Made by a program: the position numbers and the translations under genes. Below are positions 34,799 through 41,647 of a stretch of DNA of 64,000 bases, piece after piece. Each line of letters starts with the position of its first letter. Within the stretch, counting starts at the first letter, position 1. Source of the DNA: Hymenobacter rubripertinctus. Lineage in GTDB: Bacteria > Bacteroidota > Bacteroidia > Cytophagales > Hymenobacteraceae. Below the pieces are notes generated by a model. The model saw only the letters and a program-made list of their open reading frames with translations, was not told the DNA's origin and did not search any database. The DNA is taken from assembly GCF_003583925.1 (NCBI RefSeq), contig NZ_QYCN01000003.1, forward strand, positions 1 through 64,000. The letters are read 5' to 3'.

Positions 34799-36208
34799 AT
34801 GATGAAATTGGTGAATAAGATCAGGAGGCAGCTCAAACAGCGGTATGATGCCATTGATAATATTCACTTCAAGCGCGACCTGCTCAACGCGCTGCCTTTC
34901 TGGTTCGGGGCCCTGATAACGGGCCTGGTAGCCGTGCTCTACGCCAAGCTCTTTGCCTGGGCCGAGGCCGGTACCCGCTACGTCTACCACCACTCGCCCG
35001 AGTCGAAGTGGGCCTTTCTGCTGCTCACGCCGCTGTGCTTTCTCATCGGCTGGTATCTGGTGAACCGCTTTGCGCCGTTTGCCCGGGGCAGCGGCATCCC
35101 GCAGGTAACGGCCGCCATCGACCTCTCCAACCCCCGCCACAACTACAAGGTTGTGCGGCTGCTGAGCGTGCGGGTGATACTCGTTAAGGTCGTATCGAGT
35201 CTGTTCGTGATTCTGGGTGGGGGTGTGATTGGCCGCGAGGGGCCGACGATCCAGATTTCGGCCGCCATCTTCAAGCAGGTCAACCGGCTGCTGCCCGCCT
35301 GGTATCCCAAAATATCCAAGCGCAACATGATAATCACCGGGGCCGCCGCCGGCCTGGCCTCGGCTTTCAACACGCCGCTGGGCGGTATCGTGTTTGCCAT
35401 TGAGGAGCTGACCAAAACCCACCTCAACTTCTTTAAATCGGCCCTGCTCACCGGCGTTATCATTGCCGGCCTCACGGCCCTCAACCTGCTTGGGCCCTAC
35501 CTGTACCTGGGCTATCCGCGCCTCGACAACATCCCGATCTGGATTATTTTCGTGGTGATGCTGGTGGCCCTCATTACCGGTTTCGCGGCCAGCGGCATGG
35601 GCGAGGCCATCCTGTTCATTCTGCGCCGCAAGCAGCAGCTCACGTCGGCCGCCGAGAAGATGGTGTACCCGCTGCTCTGCGGGCTGGCCATTGCCCTGCT
35701 GGCCGTGCTGGTGGATGAGCGCATGTTCGGCTCGGGCAAGGAAATCATGTTCGAAACCCTGTTCACCGACCACAAGCACGTGGAATGGTACGTGCCGATT
35801 CTGCGCATCATCGGCCCCATTCTCTCGTTTTCAACGGGCGTGGCGGGTGGTATTTTCGCGCCCGCGCTCAGTGCCGGGGCCAGCATCGGGGCCGTGGTAG
35901 CGGGCTGGATGTACCTCACCGACACGGCTACCAATCTGCTGGTGCTCTGCGGCATGGTGGGCTTCCTGACCGGCGTCACGCGCAGCCCCTTCACCTCGTC
36001 TATCCTGGTGATTGAGATGACCAACAGCCACAACATCATCTTCTACCTGATGCTCACGGCGCTGCTGGCCAACCTGGTGTCCAACCTCGTCAACCGCCAC
36101 TCCTTCTACGACCAGCTCAAAACCCAGTACATCCAGGAAATCCACCGCGACGAGGTGCTGGAAGCTACCCTGGAGGAAGAGGCTGCAAAGAAAGGGAAAG
36201 GGGAATGA
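34799..36208 (+). CDS. ClC-type chloride channel/antiporter (469 aa)
   Basis: About ten to twelve membrane segments. The ion-pathway motifs are present: GSGIPQ at 97-102, GREGP at 145-149 (with the gating Glu147 kept, typical of H+/Cl- exchangers), and GGIFAPALSAGAS near residue 350. There is no C-terminal CBS domain; the tail is a charged helix (EATLEEEAAKKGKGE). Likely roles are acid resistance or anion balance. It is followed after 58 bases by ssb on the same strand, so a weak read-through is possible. Confidence 0.9.
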   Translation: MMKLVNKIRRQLKQRYDAIDNIHFKRDLLNALPFWFGALITGLVAVLYAKLFAWAEAGTRYVYHHSPESKWAFLLLTPLCFLIGWYLVNRFAPFARGSGIPQVTAAIDLSNPRHNYKVVRLLSVRVILVKVVSSLFVILGGGVIGREGPTIQISAAIFKQVNRLLPAWYPKISKRNMIITGAAAGLASAFNTPLGGIVFAIEELTKTHLNFFKSALLTGVIIAGLTALNLLGPYLYLGYPRLDNIPIWIIFVVMLVALITGFAASGMGEAILFILRRKQQLTSAAEKMVYPLLCGLAIALLAVLVDERMFGSGKEIMFETLFTDHKHVEWYVPILRIIGPILSFSTGVAGGIFAPALSAGASIGAVVAGWMYLTDTATNLLVLCGMVGFLTGVTRSPFTSSILVIEMTNSHNIIFYLMLTALLANLVSNLVNRHSFYDQLKTQYIQEIHRDEVLEATLEEEAAKKGKGE

Positions 36209-36266
36209 GGAGAAGTGCGTAAATGGGGTATATTGCTGACAGTCTGACTCGTTAGCGTGCACATCC

Positions 36267-36623
36267 ATGCGTGGTCTCAACAAAGTAACCCTGATTGGTA
36301 ACCTGGGCAAAGACCCGGAAATTAACGTGCTGGAAGGCAACGTGGCCGTGGCGAAGTTTTCGCTGGCTACCTCCGAAAGCTTCCGCGACAAGAGCGGCCA
36401 GCTCCACACGAGCACCGACTGGCATAGTATTGTGCTCTGGCGCGGTCTGGCCGAGCTGGCCCAGGCCTATCTGCGCCGGGGCAGCCTGGTATACGTGGAA
36501 GGCAAACTCAAAACCCGTTACTACGACGATGCGGCCGGGGTGCGCCACTACGTAACGGAGGTAGTGGGAGAGCAGGTGTTGATGTTGGATAAAAAAACCG
36601 GCGAGGTGCCGCCCGCCTCATGA
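36267..36623 (+). CDS. ssb: Single-stranded DNA-binding protein, short form without acidic tip (118 aa)
   Basis: An OB-fold SSB: MRGLNKVTLIGNLGKDPE, KFSLATSESFRDKSG, TDWHSIVLWRGLAELA and RGSLVYVEGKL are diagnostic. The protein stops right after the OB fold (KKTGEVPPAS), so the usual disordered linker and the acidic DDxPF-like tip that recruits repair partners are missing. It overlaps the recombinase gene by 4 bases (ATGA), so the two are translationally coupled. A housekeeping ssb with a tip is presumably elsewhere. Its place next to a recombinase and fold-back repeats suggests a job in handling single-stranded recombination substrates, which is inference. Confidence 0.88.
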   Translation: MRGLNKVTLIGNLGKDPEINVLEGNVAVAKFSLATSESFRDKSGQLHTSTDWHSIVLWRGLAELAQAYLRRGSLVYVEGKLKTRYYDDAAGVRHYVTEVVGEQVLMLDKKTGEVPPAS

Positions 36624-37705
36624 ACGTGGCCGTGTCGTTGCGCCTGAACGCGGCCCGCACTGGGTTTCAGGTATTCTTTCCTTATTCGGATGTCACCTTA
36701 CGGACGGCTTTGTTAGCCGCCGGGGTGGGGTACGAAGCCGCTGCCCGGGGCTACGTGCTGCCGGCTACGTCCGAAGCCGTGGCCCCGTTGCGGCAGGTGT
36801 GCCAGCGCCTGAACGTACCGCTGCATGTGCCCGTGGTGCCGGCACTGGCCACTGAGCCGCCGCCGCCTACTGCGCACGAGGTGCTGCTGTCGCGCTACTG
36901 CCAGTTTATTGCCCTGAAGCGTTATAGCCCCCAAACCCTGAAAAATTATCGGGGAGCTTTTCAGCTGTTTCTTACCCACCACGCCCCGCGCCTGCCGCTG
37001 GAACTCAGCAAGCAGGATGTACTTGACTACCTGGCCGGGCGCGTGGCAGCCGGTATATCAGAGGCTTACCAGAACCTGCTGATCAATGCCATCAAGTTCT
37101 ACTACGAGCAGCTGGAAGGCCAGCCGCGCCAGTATTATGAGGTGCCCCGGCCCAAGCGCCCGCTCCAAAACCCGAAGCTGCTGGCCAAAGAAGAAGTAAA
37201 GGCGCTGCTGCAAGGCACCCATAACCTGAAGCACCGCGCCATGCTCATGCTGGCCTATGGCCTGGGGCTGCGCCTAAGCGAAGTGCTGGCCCTAACGCCG
37301 GCCGATATTGACGCGAAGCGCATGGCGCTGTACGTGCGGGGTGGGAAGGGCAAAAAAGACCGCAACCTGCCCTTGCCCGAAATACTCTTGCTGCTGCTGC
37401 GGGAGCAGTTCCGGCAGTTTCGGCCTACCACCTTTCTTTTCGAAGGCGCGCAGCCGGGAGAGCCTTACAGTGCCCGCAGCCTGCAGCAAGTAGTGAAGCA
37501 GGCCGCCGAGCGTGCTGCCATTCGGCGGCCCATCTCGCTGCATATGCTGCGCCACTCCTACGCTACCCATCTGCTGGAAGGTGGTACCGACATTCGGATG
37601 ATTCAGGATCTGCTGGGCCATGCCAGCATCAAAACCACCGAGATTTACACCCACGTTGCCCAACGAACCCGCATTGCTTCACCACTCGATGAACTGGGCT
37701 TATAG
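36620..37705 (+). CDS. Tyrosine recombinase/integrase (361 aa), candidate cassette recombinase
   Basis: The C-terminal catalytic domain has all expected residues: Arg218 (GLGLRLSE), Lys near 243 (GGKGKKDR), His308-x-x-Arg311 (HMLRHSYATHLL), His334 (LGHASIKTTE) and Tyr343. A SAM-like core-binding domain (about 88-165: YCQFIALKRYSPQTLKNYRG split over its helices) precedes it, and a novel-looking N-terminal domain of about 85 residues (FQVFFPYSDVTLR, AARGYVLPAT) is added. The insertion that marks integron IntI between the second and third motif blocks is absent, so it is closer to XerC/XerD. Directly downstream is an array of cassettes in the same direction. It is translationally coupled to ssb. 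Confidence 0.88.
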   Translation: MNVAVSLRLNAARTGFQVFFPYSDVTLRTALLAAGVGYEAAARGYVLPATSEAVAPLRQVCQRLNVPLHVPVVPALATEPPPPTAHEVLLSRYCQFIALKRYSPQTLKNYRGAFQLFLTHHAPRLPLELSKQDVLDYLAGRVAAGISEAYQNLLINAIKFYYEQLEGQPRQYYEVPRPKRPLQNPKLLAKEEVKALLQGTHNLKHRAMLMLAYGLGLRLSEVLALTPADIDAKRMALYVRGGKGKKDRNLPLPEILLLLLREQFRQFRPTTFLFEGAQPGEPYSARSLQQVVKQAAERAAIRRPISLHMLRHSYATHLLEGGTDIRMIQDLLGHASIKTTEIYTHVAQRTRIASPLDELGL

Positions 37706-37709
37706 AAGG

Positions 37710-37756
37710 CTGAGTAGCGTAATCCCACCCCAATTCGGTAGAATTACGCTACTCAG
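37710..37756 (+). terminator. Hairpin behind the recombinase gene
   Basis: CTGAGTAGCGTAAT (37710-37723) pairs perfectly with 37743-37756 over a 19-base loop, four bases after the stop codon. It separates the recombinase transcript from the cassettes. Confidence 0.6.
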
Positions 37757-37772
37757 TAGCGTACTATCGATG

Positions 37773-37825
37773 GATTGTCGCTACTTGCAGTGTCGCGGAG
37801 TAGCGGCAACCCAAATGTTATCGGC
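37773..37825 (+). other. Candidate primary insertion site (attI-like) in front of cassette 1
   Basis: A hairpin TTGTCGCTACT (37773-37783) with AGTAGCGGCAA (37799-37809) is followed by CCCAAAT and the core GTTATCGGC (37817-37825), where cassette 1 begins. Only the right half of the ~200-bp repeat is present here, as expected for an attachment site that is not a cassette end. The core's exact complement, GCCGATAAC, opens the repeat that closes cassette 1. Confidence 0.5.
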
Positions 37826-37843
37826 AAGCTTAAATCGACAACT

Positions 37844-38677
37844 ATGGGACATTGGAAAGAAGTAGCAATGGAAATGCAAGAGCAAGAAAGTGACAGACAT
37901 TTGGCTGACCTACTTGGCATTACTTATGACGAGTTAACAGAACTTGATTATGAAATTGAGACTGACCAAAGTCGTGACGGACTTGTTTATAATTATCGGA
38001 TAGAGTTTGATATAGACAATTCACCAAAAGATATTCTAAGTAAAATCAAAAACCTTGAAGATGGTTGTAGAGTTTATTTTCAACCTTGGGACTTTGACGA
38101 AGAATATGATTATGACGAACAATATGACGCTATAACTGAAAACAAAGACTATTTACAAAAATTCAAAGATGAAATTGCAAATTTAGAAGCTTTAAATTCT
38201 CTAAAAATTCCTGATGAAGTACTTAAAGCAATTCTTCATAGACAACTTTTTATAAGCGTTATTGGAACAATGGAAACTTTTCTTGCAGACGCATTTATTA
38301 ACTTGACAAATGACAACGAAGAATTTTTAAAAAACTTTATTGAGACACATCCTGAATTTAAAAAAAGAAAATTTGAATTACGTGAAGTATTTGAAGAATA
38401 TAGTAAAATAAAAGAGACAGCAAAAAAAGTAATGCTTGACACCATTTATCATAATCTACCATCAGTAAGCCAAATGTTCGCTGACACATTTAAAATTGAA
38501 TTTCCAAGTATAAAAAATGTTTACGAATACGTCTTAAAAAGACACGACTTAGTTCATAGAAACGGAAAAACTAAAGAAGGAGAAACCGTGGTTACAGACG
38601 AAAATGCAATTACTGAACTCATTAGTAAAGTGACAGTTTTTACAAATGACATTGCGACCAAACTCAACATTACGTGA
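37844..38677 (+). CDS. Cassette 1 cargo: HEPN-type protein (277 aa)
   Basis: An AT-rich gene unlike its GC-rich neighbours. The C-terminal half is helical and contains KRHDLVHRNGK, the Rx4H motif of HEPN RNases, followed by a turn and a last helix; this matches the RiboL-PSP-type HEPN pattern seen in abortive-infection and toxin-antitoxin proteins. The N-terminal 100 residues are acidic and mixed (LADLLGITYDELTELDYEIE; FQPWDFDEEYDYDEQYD). The start ATG at 37844 lies 19 bases after the cassette boundary, leaving very little room for a promoter. A defence function is likely by family, not shown. Confidence 0.75.
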   Translation: MGHWKEVAMEMQEQESDRHLADLLGITYDELTELDYEIETDQSRDGLVYNYRIEFDIDNSPKDILSKIKNLEDGCRVYFQPWDFDEEYDYDEQYDAITENKDYLQKFKDEIANLEALNSLKIPDEVLKAILHRQLFISVIGTMETFLADAFINLTNDNEEFLKNFIETHPEFKKRKFELREVFEEYSKIKETAKKVMLDTIYHNLPSVSQMFADTFKIEFPSIKNVYEYVLKRHDLVHRNGKTKEGETVVTDENAITELISKVTVFTNDIATKLNIT

Positions 38678-38684
38678 CAAGCCA

Positions 38685-38885
38685 GCCGATAACATTGGGT
38701 TTGGCAATAGCAGGGCTGACCTGCATATCATCAGCTTTTGTACTACTATCATCAGTAGTTCGGGCTGAAATTTCTTTACTCAACTTTTTGTTCTTAATTT
38801 CATCTTTAGTAATTCTATTGGGCTGCGGTTACGGGCGGACAATTATAAAATTCCCTGCCATCGCCAAGCCCCGTCCGTTAGCGGC
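38685..38885 (+). repeat. attC-like repeat 1 (201 bp) closing cassette 1
   Basis: It opens with GCCGATAAC and closes with GTTAGCGGC. Next to the ends, GGGTTTGGCAATAGCAGGG (38697-38715) pairs with the complement of CCCTGCCATCGCCAAGCCC near 38853-38872. The middle holds TTCGGGCTGAA and TTCTATTGGGC words also found in the other repeats. It is the first of three such elements of nearly equal length (201-203 bp). Confidence 0.75.
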
Positions 38886-38918
38886 TATTGGTCGAAACAT
38901 CTCACTAACACAAAATTT

Positions 38919-39383
38919 ATGATAGAAACATTTGACGAGTTTACTAATTCATATCATATTATCGTTCTTTTCGACAAATCCGAAAGAGAGAATTTAGACT
39001 ATTTGGTAGAAGGGATTTGGACTTCATCAGGAGAGAAAGATTATTGGCAAAGGCTTGACAAGCCTAAGTTTGATTTTGAACAGCTACACGTTCATATTGC
39101 ACGTCAAAAACATATCAATACAAAAAGCAAACAAGTTACTTGGAATGTTGATGGTACAAGACACGACAAAAAAACTTTCAATCAGAATTTTAATGGATTG
39201 GAAAAAGCAAAAGAAATTGCGAGAAACGCTTTAGGTTTAAATTCTGACGCCATTTTAGAGTTTATCGAACATCAAGGAGTTGGACAATTACTGCTTGAAA
39301 CAGTTGAATATCTTCCAGCGGAAACTTCCGTTTTTGTTTTCAAGCTCATTAGTAAAACTAAAAAACAAATTTTGCATAGTTAA
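38919..39383 (+). CDS. Cassette 2 cargo, first gene (154 aa)
   Basis: AT-rich. Residues about 55-90 carry LHVHIARQKHINTKSKQV and TWNVDGTRHDKKTFN, a His/Lys-rich block that I recall from small Bacteroidota proteins of the DUF6367 type, though the name is uncertain. Then comes a helix (GLEKAKEIARNALGL). It is soluble, with no signal. The DGTRHDK block could be a nucleic-acid or metal site. Its stop overlaps the start of the next gene (TAATG), so both are one cassette operon of the kind expected for a toxin-antitoxin or two-part defence module. Confidence 0.6.
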   Translation: MIETFDEFTNSYHIIVLFDKSERENLDYLVEGIWTSSGEKDYWQRLDKPKFDFEQLHVHIARQKHINTKSKQVTWNVDGTRHDKKTFNQNFNGLEKAKEIARNALGLNSDAILEFIEHQGVGQLLLETVEYLPAETSVFVFKLISKTKKQILHS

Positions 39384-39730
39384 TGGAAAAGACAAATCAA
39401 TATAGTAGCGGCGTACGCAACATACTTACCCGAGCAAGACAATATAATCACGACATTGGTGATTATATGGAGCATTATATAAATGAAAGGTTTGCATTTA
39501 CGGTTCGACTTTCCAATGGACGTATTGAACTTCCAATGGAAATGGCACAAGACCAAGAAGTAATGCCATCGAGTATTTCAGAGGACAGGATTAAAACTAT
39601 TGCCTCACGTTTTCAAAGTAATAATCCAAAGCCTGTTGTAATTCCTGAACCAGTTTTACAGACAATAACTGATTTGCCAAAACCACTAACTTTTTGGCAA
39701 AGACTTTTGAAAGTACTTGGACTAAAATAA
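39383..39730 (+). CDS. Cassette 2 cargo, second gene (115 aa)
   Basis: AT-rich, no recognised family. A basic N-terminus (SSGVRNILTRARQYNHDIGDY), a beta-like centre (FAFTVRLSNGRIELPMEMA), a Pro-rich linker (NPKPVVIPEPV) and a short amphipathic end (LTFWQRLLKVLGLK) that could touch membranes. It overlaps the preceding gene by one base and ends five bases before the next repeat, so it fills the cassette completely. Confidence 0.55.
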   Translation: MEKTNQYSSGVRNILTRARQYNHDIGDYMEHYINERFAFTVRLSNGRIELPMEMAQDQEVMPSSISEDRIKTIASRFQSNNPKPVVIPEPVLQTITDLPKPLTFWQRLLKVLGLK

Positions 39731-39735
39731 CAACA

Positions 39736-39938
39736 GCCGCTAACATTAGGTTTTGTGCAAGTGGGGCTTGACGTTGTAATCTTCAGCATCAGTTCTTTGC
39801 TGTACTTCAGTTCGGGCTTGACGGAATTCTATTGGGCTTTTGCAGGTTATCTTATACATTTGTTTTTCAATCAGCAGCGGTTATGGGAAGACGGAATTCT
39901 ATTTCCCCACCTGCACAAAGCCTTGCTCGTTGGTAGCA
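39736..39938 (+). repeat. attC-like repeat 2 (203 bp) closing cassette 2
   Basis: It opens with GCCGCTAAC and closes with GTTGGTAGCA. The inner arms GGTTTTGTGCAAGTGGGG (39749-39766) and CCCCACCTGCACAAAGCC (39905-39922) are complementary at nearly every base. The words GGGCTTGACGTTG and GACGGAATTCTATTGGGC recur in repeat 3. Confidence 0.75.
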
Positions 39939-40081
39939 ATTTTTGACGAGCCGTTTTAGCAACAATTAGCGGCAGACAAAACGCATTAAAAAATAAAATA
40001 GCTAACAAAACTTCAAATAAATTCCAATTATCTTGTTGAACATTTTACAAATAATAATTTCCTGAAAGCGTTAGATACTAA

Positions 40082-40519
40082 ATGGAGAAATATCAAATAC
40101 ATAAAGCTGCATTAGAATCTGACTATGAGTACGCTCAAAAACTGGTTAAATTAAAAGTTGACTTGAATGAACTAGATACTTTTGGATACACCGCTTTACA
40201 TTGGGCAGTTTTTAGAGGCGACATTGACTTTGTAAAAATACTTCTTGAAGCAGGTGCAAATCCCAATATATTATCAGAAGACGGTGTAACACCAAAATGG
40301 AGAGCGAAAGATTTCTACTTAACTGACATAGACAAGTTATTAGATAGCTTTGGTGGAAAAGTGCTAACTAATGAAGAATTTGACAGAACTTCATTTTCAG
40401 TTTTTAATGGCATTATTGGACAAACTCTTCCACAAGAGGATTCAGATAAAGGTGGAAATGAAGACAAGAAAATAGCTACTAAAAAAAGATGGTGGAAGTT
40501 TTGGAGAGTCTATGAATGA
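40082..40519 (+). CDS. Cassette 3 cargo: ankyrin-repeat protein (145 aa)
   Basis: Two to three ankyrin repeats are visible: HKAALESDYEYAQKLVKLKV (about 6-25), then FGYTALHWAVFRGDIDFVKILLEAGANPN (about 39-67, read in two parts), and a partial third beginning EDGVTPKWRA. The C-terminus is charged and ends in a Trp/Lys cluster (KKRWWKFWRVYE). No signal peptide; a cytosolic protein-binding role is likely. AT-rich. About 140 bases of cassette leader lie before it, more than in cassettes 1 and 2, and contain a TTAGCGGCAG word like a decayed core site. Confidence 0.75.
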   Translation: MEKYQIHKAALESDYEYAQKLVKLKVDLNELDTFGYTALHWAVFRGDIDFVKILLEAGANPNILSEDGVTPKWRAKDFYLTDIDKLLDSFGGKVLTNEEFDRTSFSVFNGIIGQTLPQEDSDKGGNEDKKIATKKRWWKFWRVYE

Positions 40520-40531
40520 GGACAATAAAAC

Positions 40532-40734
40532 TGCTACCAACAAAAGTATTGCTGCAAGCAGGGCTTGACGTTGAAACAATGGGCTGCAGATCACTATCAG
40601 CAGCGGTCCCAGCGGACGGAATTCTGTTGGGCATTTAGTTGTTATCTTGTACTTTAGTTTTTCAATCGGCTTCAGTTCCGGGGCTTGACCAGCAATGAAT
40701 CCCCTGCCTGCAGCAATACTCGTCCGTTGTCGTC
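40532..40734 (+). repeat. attC-like repeat 3 (203 bp) closing cassette 3, end of array
   Basis: It opens with TGCTACCAAC and closes with GTTGTCGTC at 40726. The arms AGTATTGCTGCAAGCAGGG (40545-40563) and CCCTGCCTGCAGCAATACT (40702-40720) are complementary apart from one G:T-type mismatch. No further cassette follows: a strong terminator comes next. Confidence 0.75.
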
Positions 40735-40750
40735 GTACGGATTGAAAATA

Positions 40751-40787
40751 AAAAAGCGCCCGCAACTTTACGTTGCGGGCGCTTTTT
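40751..40787. terminator. Strong bidirectional terminator at the array end
   Basis: A 16-base arm (40751-40766) pairs perfectly with 40772-40787, loop TTTAC, GC-rich core GCGCCCGCAAC with A-run before and T-run after. It insulates the array from the transketolase side. Confidence 0.85.
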
Positions 40788-40812
40788 GCTGGTTTACGAA
40801 GTAGCTGGAAGC

Positions 40813-40995
40813 CTACTTCGCCTTTCGCGCCATTACCTTCTCCACGGCGGCCACGATGGCCGTTTCGTTGAGGCCGTATTTCTCCATGAGCTGGTCGGCC
40901 GTGCCGGATTCGCCGAACGAGTCGTAGACGGCTACCATTTCCAGGGGCAGGGGCTCCTCGCGGGCCAGCAGCTGGGTGATGGAGTCGCCGAGGCC
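40813..40995 (-). pseudogene. Duplicated 3' end of the transketolase C-subunit gene
   Basis: About 60 codons identical in frame to the end of 41648-42607 (GLGDSITQLLAREEPL ... VEKVMARKAK then stop), without gaps, 94% identical at the DNA level (11 differences in 185). It has no upstream coding part and ends at 40995 beside the toxin stop codon. It is a leftover of an insertion or recombination event, not a gene. Confidence 0.85.
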
Positions 40996-41014
40996 GGTTG
41001 GGGTGCGGTGCTAT

Positions 41015-41347
41015 TCACTCATCGGTAAGCAGACCCAGCAATGCCAGTACCTGCTGGTCGCTGAGGCTACTTTGCTCCGACTTGTCGTAGATGGCGAGCA
41101 GGTAAACGGTTTCGTTGATTACCCGCACGTAGGTGATGACGCGGGCCCCGCCGCGCTTGCCGGTGCCTTTGCTGGCAATAGCCAGCCGGATTTTGTAGCA
41201 ACCGTGGCCGATGCCGGTGCCAGTCTGTGGGCTATCCTTCAGTTCTTCCAGCAGGGTAGCATATTCCTTGACTAGCGACGGGAATTTTTTCGCCAATCGG
41301 CGTAGTTGCCGGTCGAAAAGGGGAATGGTGCTGGTTTCAAACGCCAT
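41015..41347 (-). CDS. RelE/ParE-superfamily toxin (110 aa)
   Basis: A small basic protein: IPLFDRQLRRLAKKFPSLVKEYATLLEEL forms the two N-terminal helices (quoted here as one region, residues 8-36), then GHGCYKIRLAIASKGTGKRGG and RVITYVRVI form the beta sheet with basic residues, ending in LLAIYDKSEQSSLSD. This matches the RelE/HigB type fold that cleaves mRNA at the ribosome. It overlaps the antitoxin gene by 11 bases and follows it, the order of RelBE/ParDE systems. Confidence 0.8.
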   Translation of the reverse strand: MAFETSTIPLFDRQLRRLAKKFPSLVKEYATLLEELKDSPQTGTGIGHGCYKIRLAIASKGTGKRGGARVITYVRVINETVYLLAIYDKSEQSSLSDQQVLALLGLLTDE

Positions 41348-41579
41348 CTTTCTGGTCTGCCAGAAGCTCCTTCAGCAACTCATCCGCCGGTCGGCCCACT
41401 TTCTCGCCCCGCTTGATCCGGGCCAACTCGCGGCCCGCCTCCCGCAGGCTTTCCATTAGGCGTAAATCGGCCGCCGTGGGAGTCTTACTCGGCGACTTTA
41501 CCTTCACGCGCTTGATGCCACGCACCAGTTCCAGCACGCGGGCCACATCTTTGTCGGGCACTTCCAGCACAATTTCCAT
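41337..41579 (-). CDS. Antitoxin of the RelE-type toxin (80 aa)
   Basis: The first gene of the pair. The N-terminus MEIVLEVPDKDVARVLELVRGI is followed by a basic linker and a C-terminal helix rich in charge (GRELARIKRGEKVGRPADELLKEL, residues about 50-73), which would wrap the toxin. There is no classical ribbon-helix-helix, so DNA binding is uncertain. Small antitoxins of this design often accompany RelE toxins in Bacteroidota. Confidence 0.75.
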   Translation of the reverse strand: MEIVLEVPDKDVARVLELVRGIKRVKVKSPSKTPTAADLRLMESLREAGRELARIKRGEKVGRPADELLKELLADQKDGV

Positions 41580-41647
41580 GAGCTTGCTTAGTTCAGTTTC
41601 TTGAAGATACGCAACATCTTGACTGGACCGGAAGTGCCCGGCAAAGC

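Noticed and set aside
36620..37705. Calling the recombinase an IntI integron integrase
   Set aside because: The IntI-specific insertion between catalytic blocks is not present and the repeat core does not fit GTTRRRY, so only integron-like is justified.
38674..38922. Short open frames inside the ~200-bp repeats (also 39755-39946 and 40442-40765)
   Set aside because: They lie within the structured repeats, differ between copies and have no start signals. They reflect the site, not a gene.
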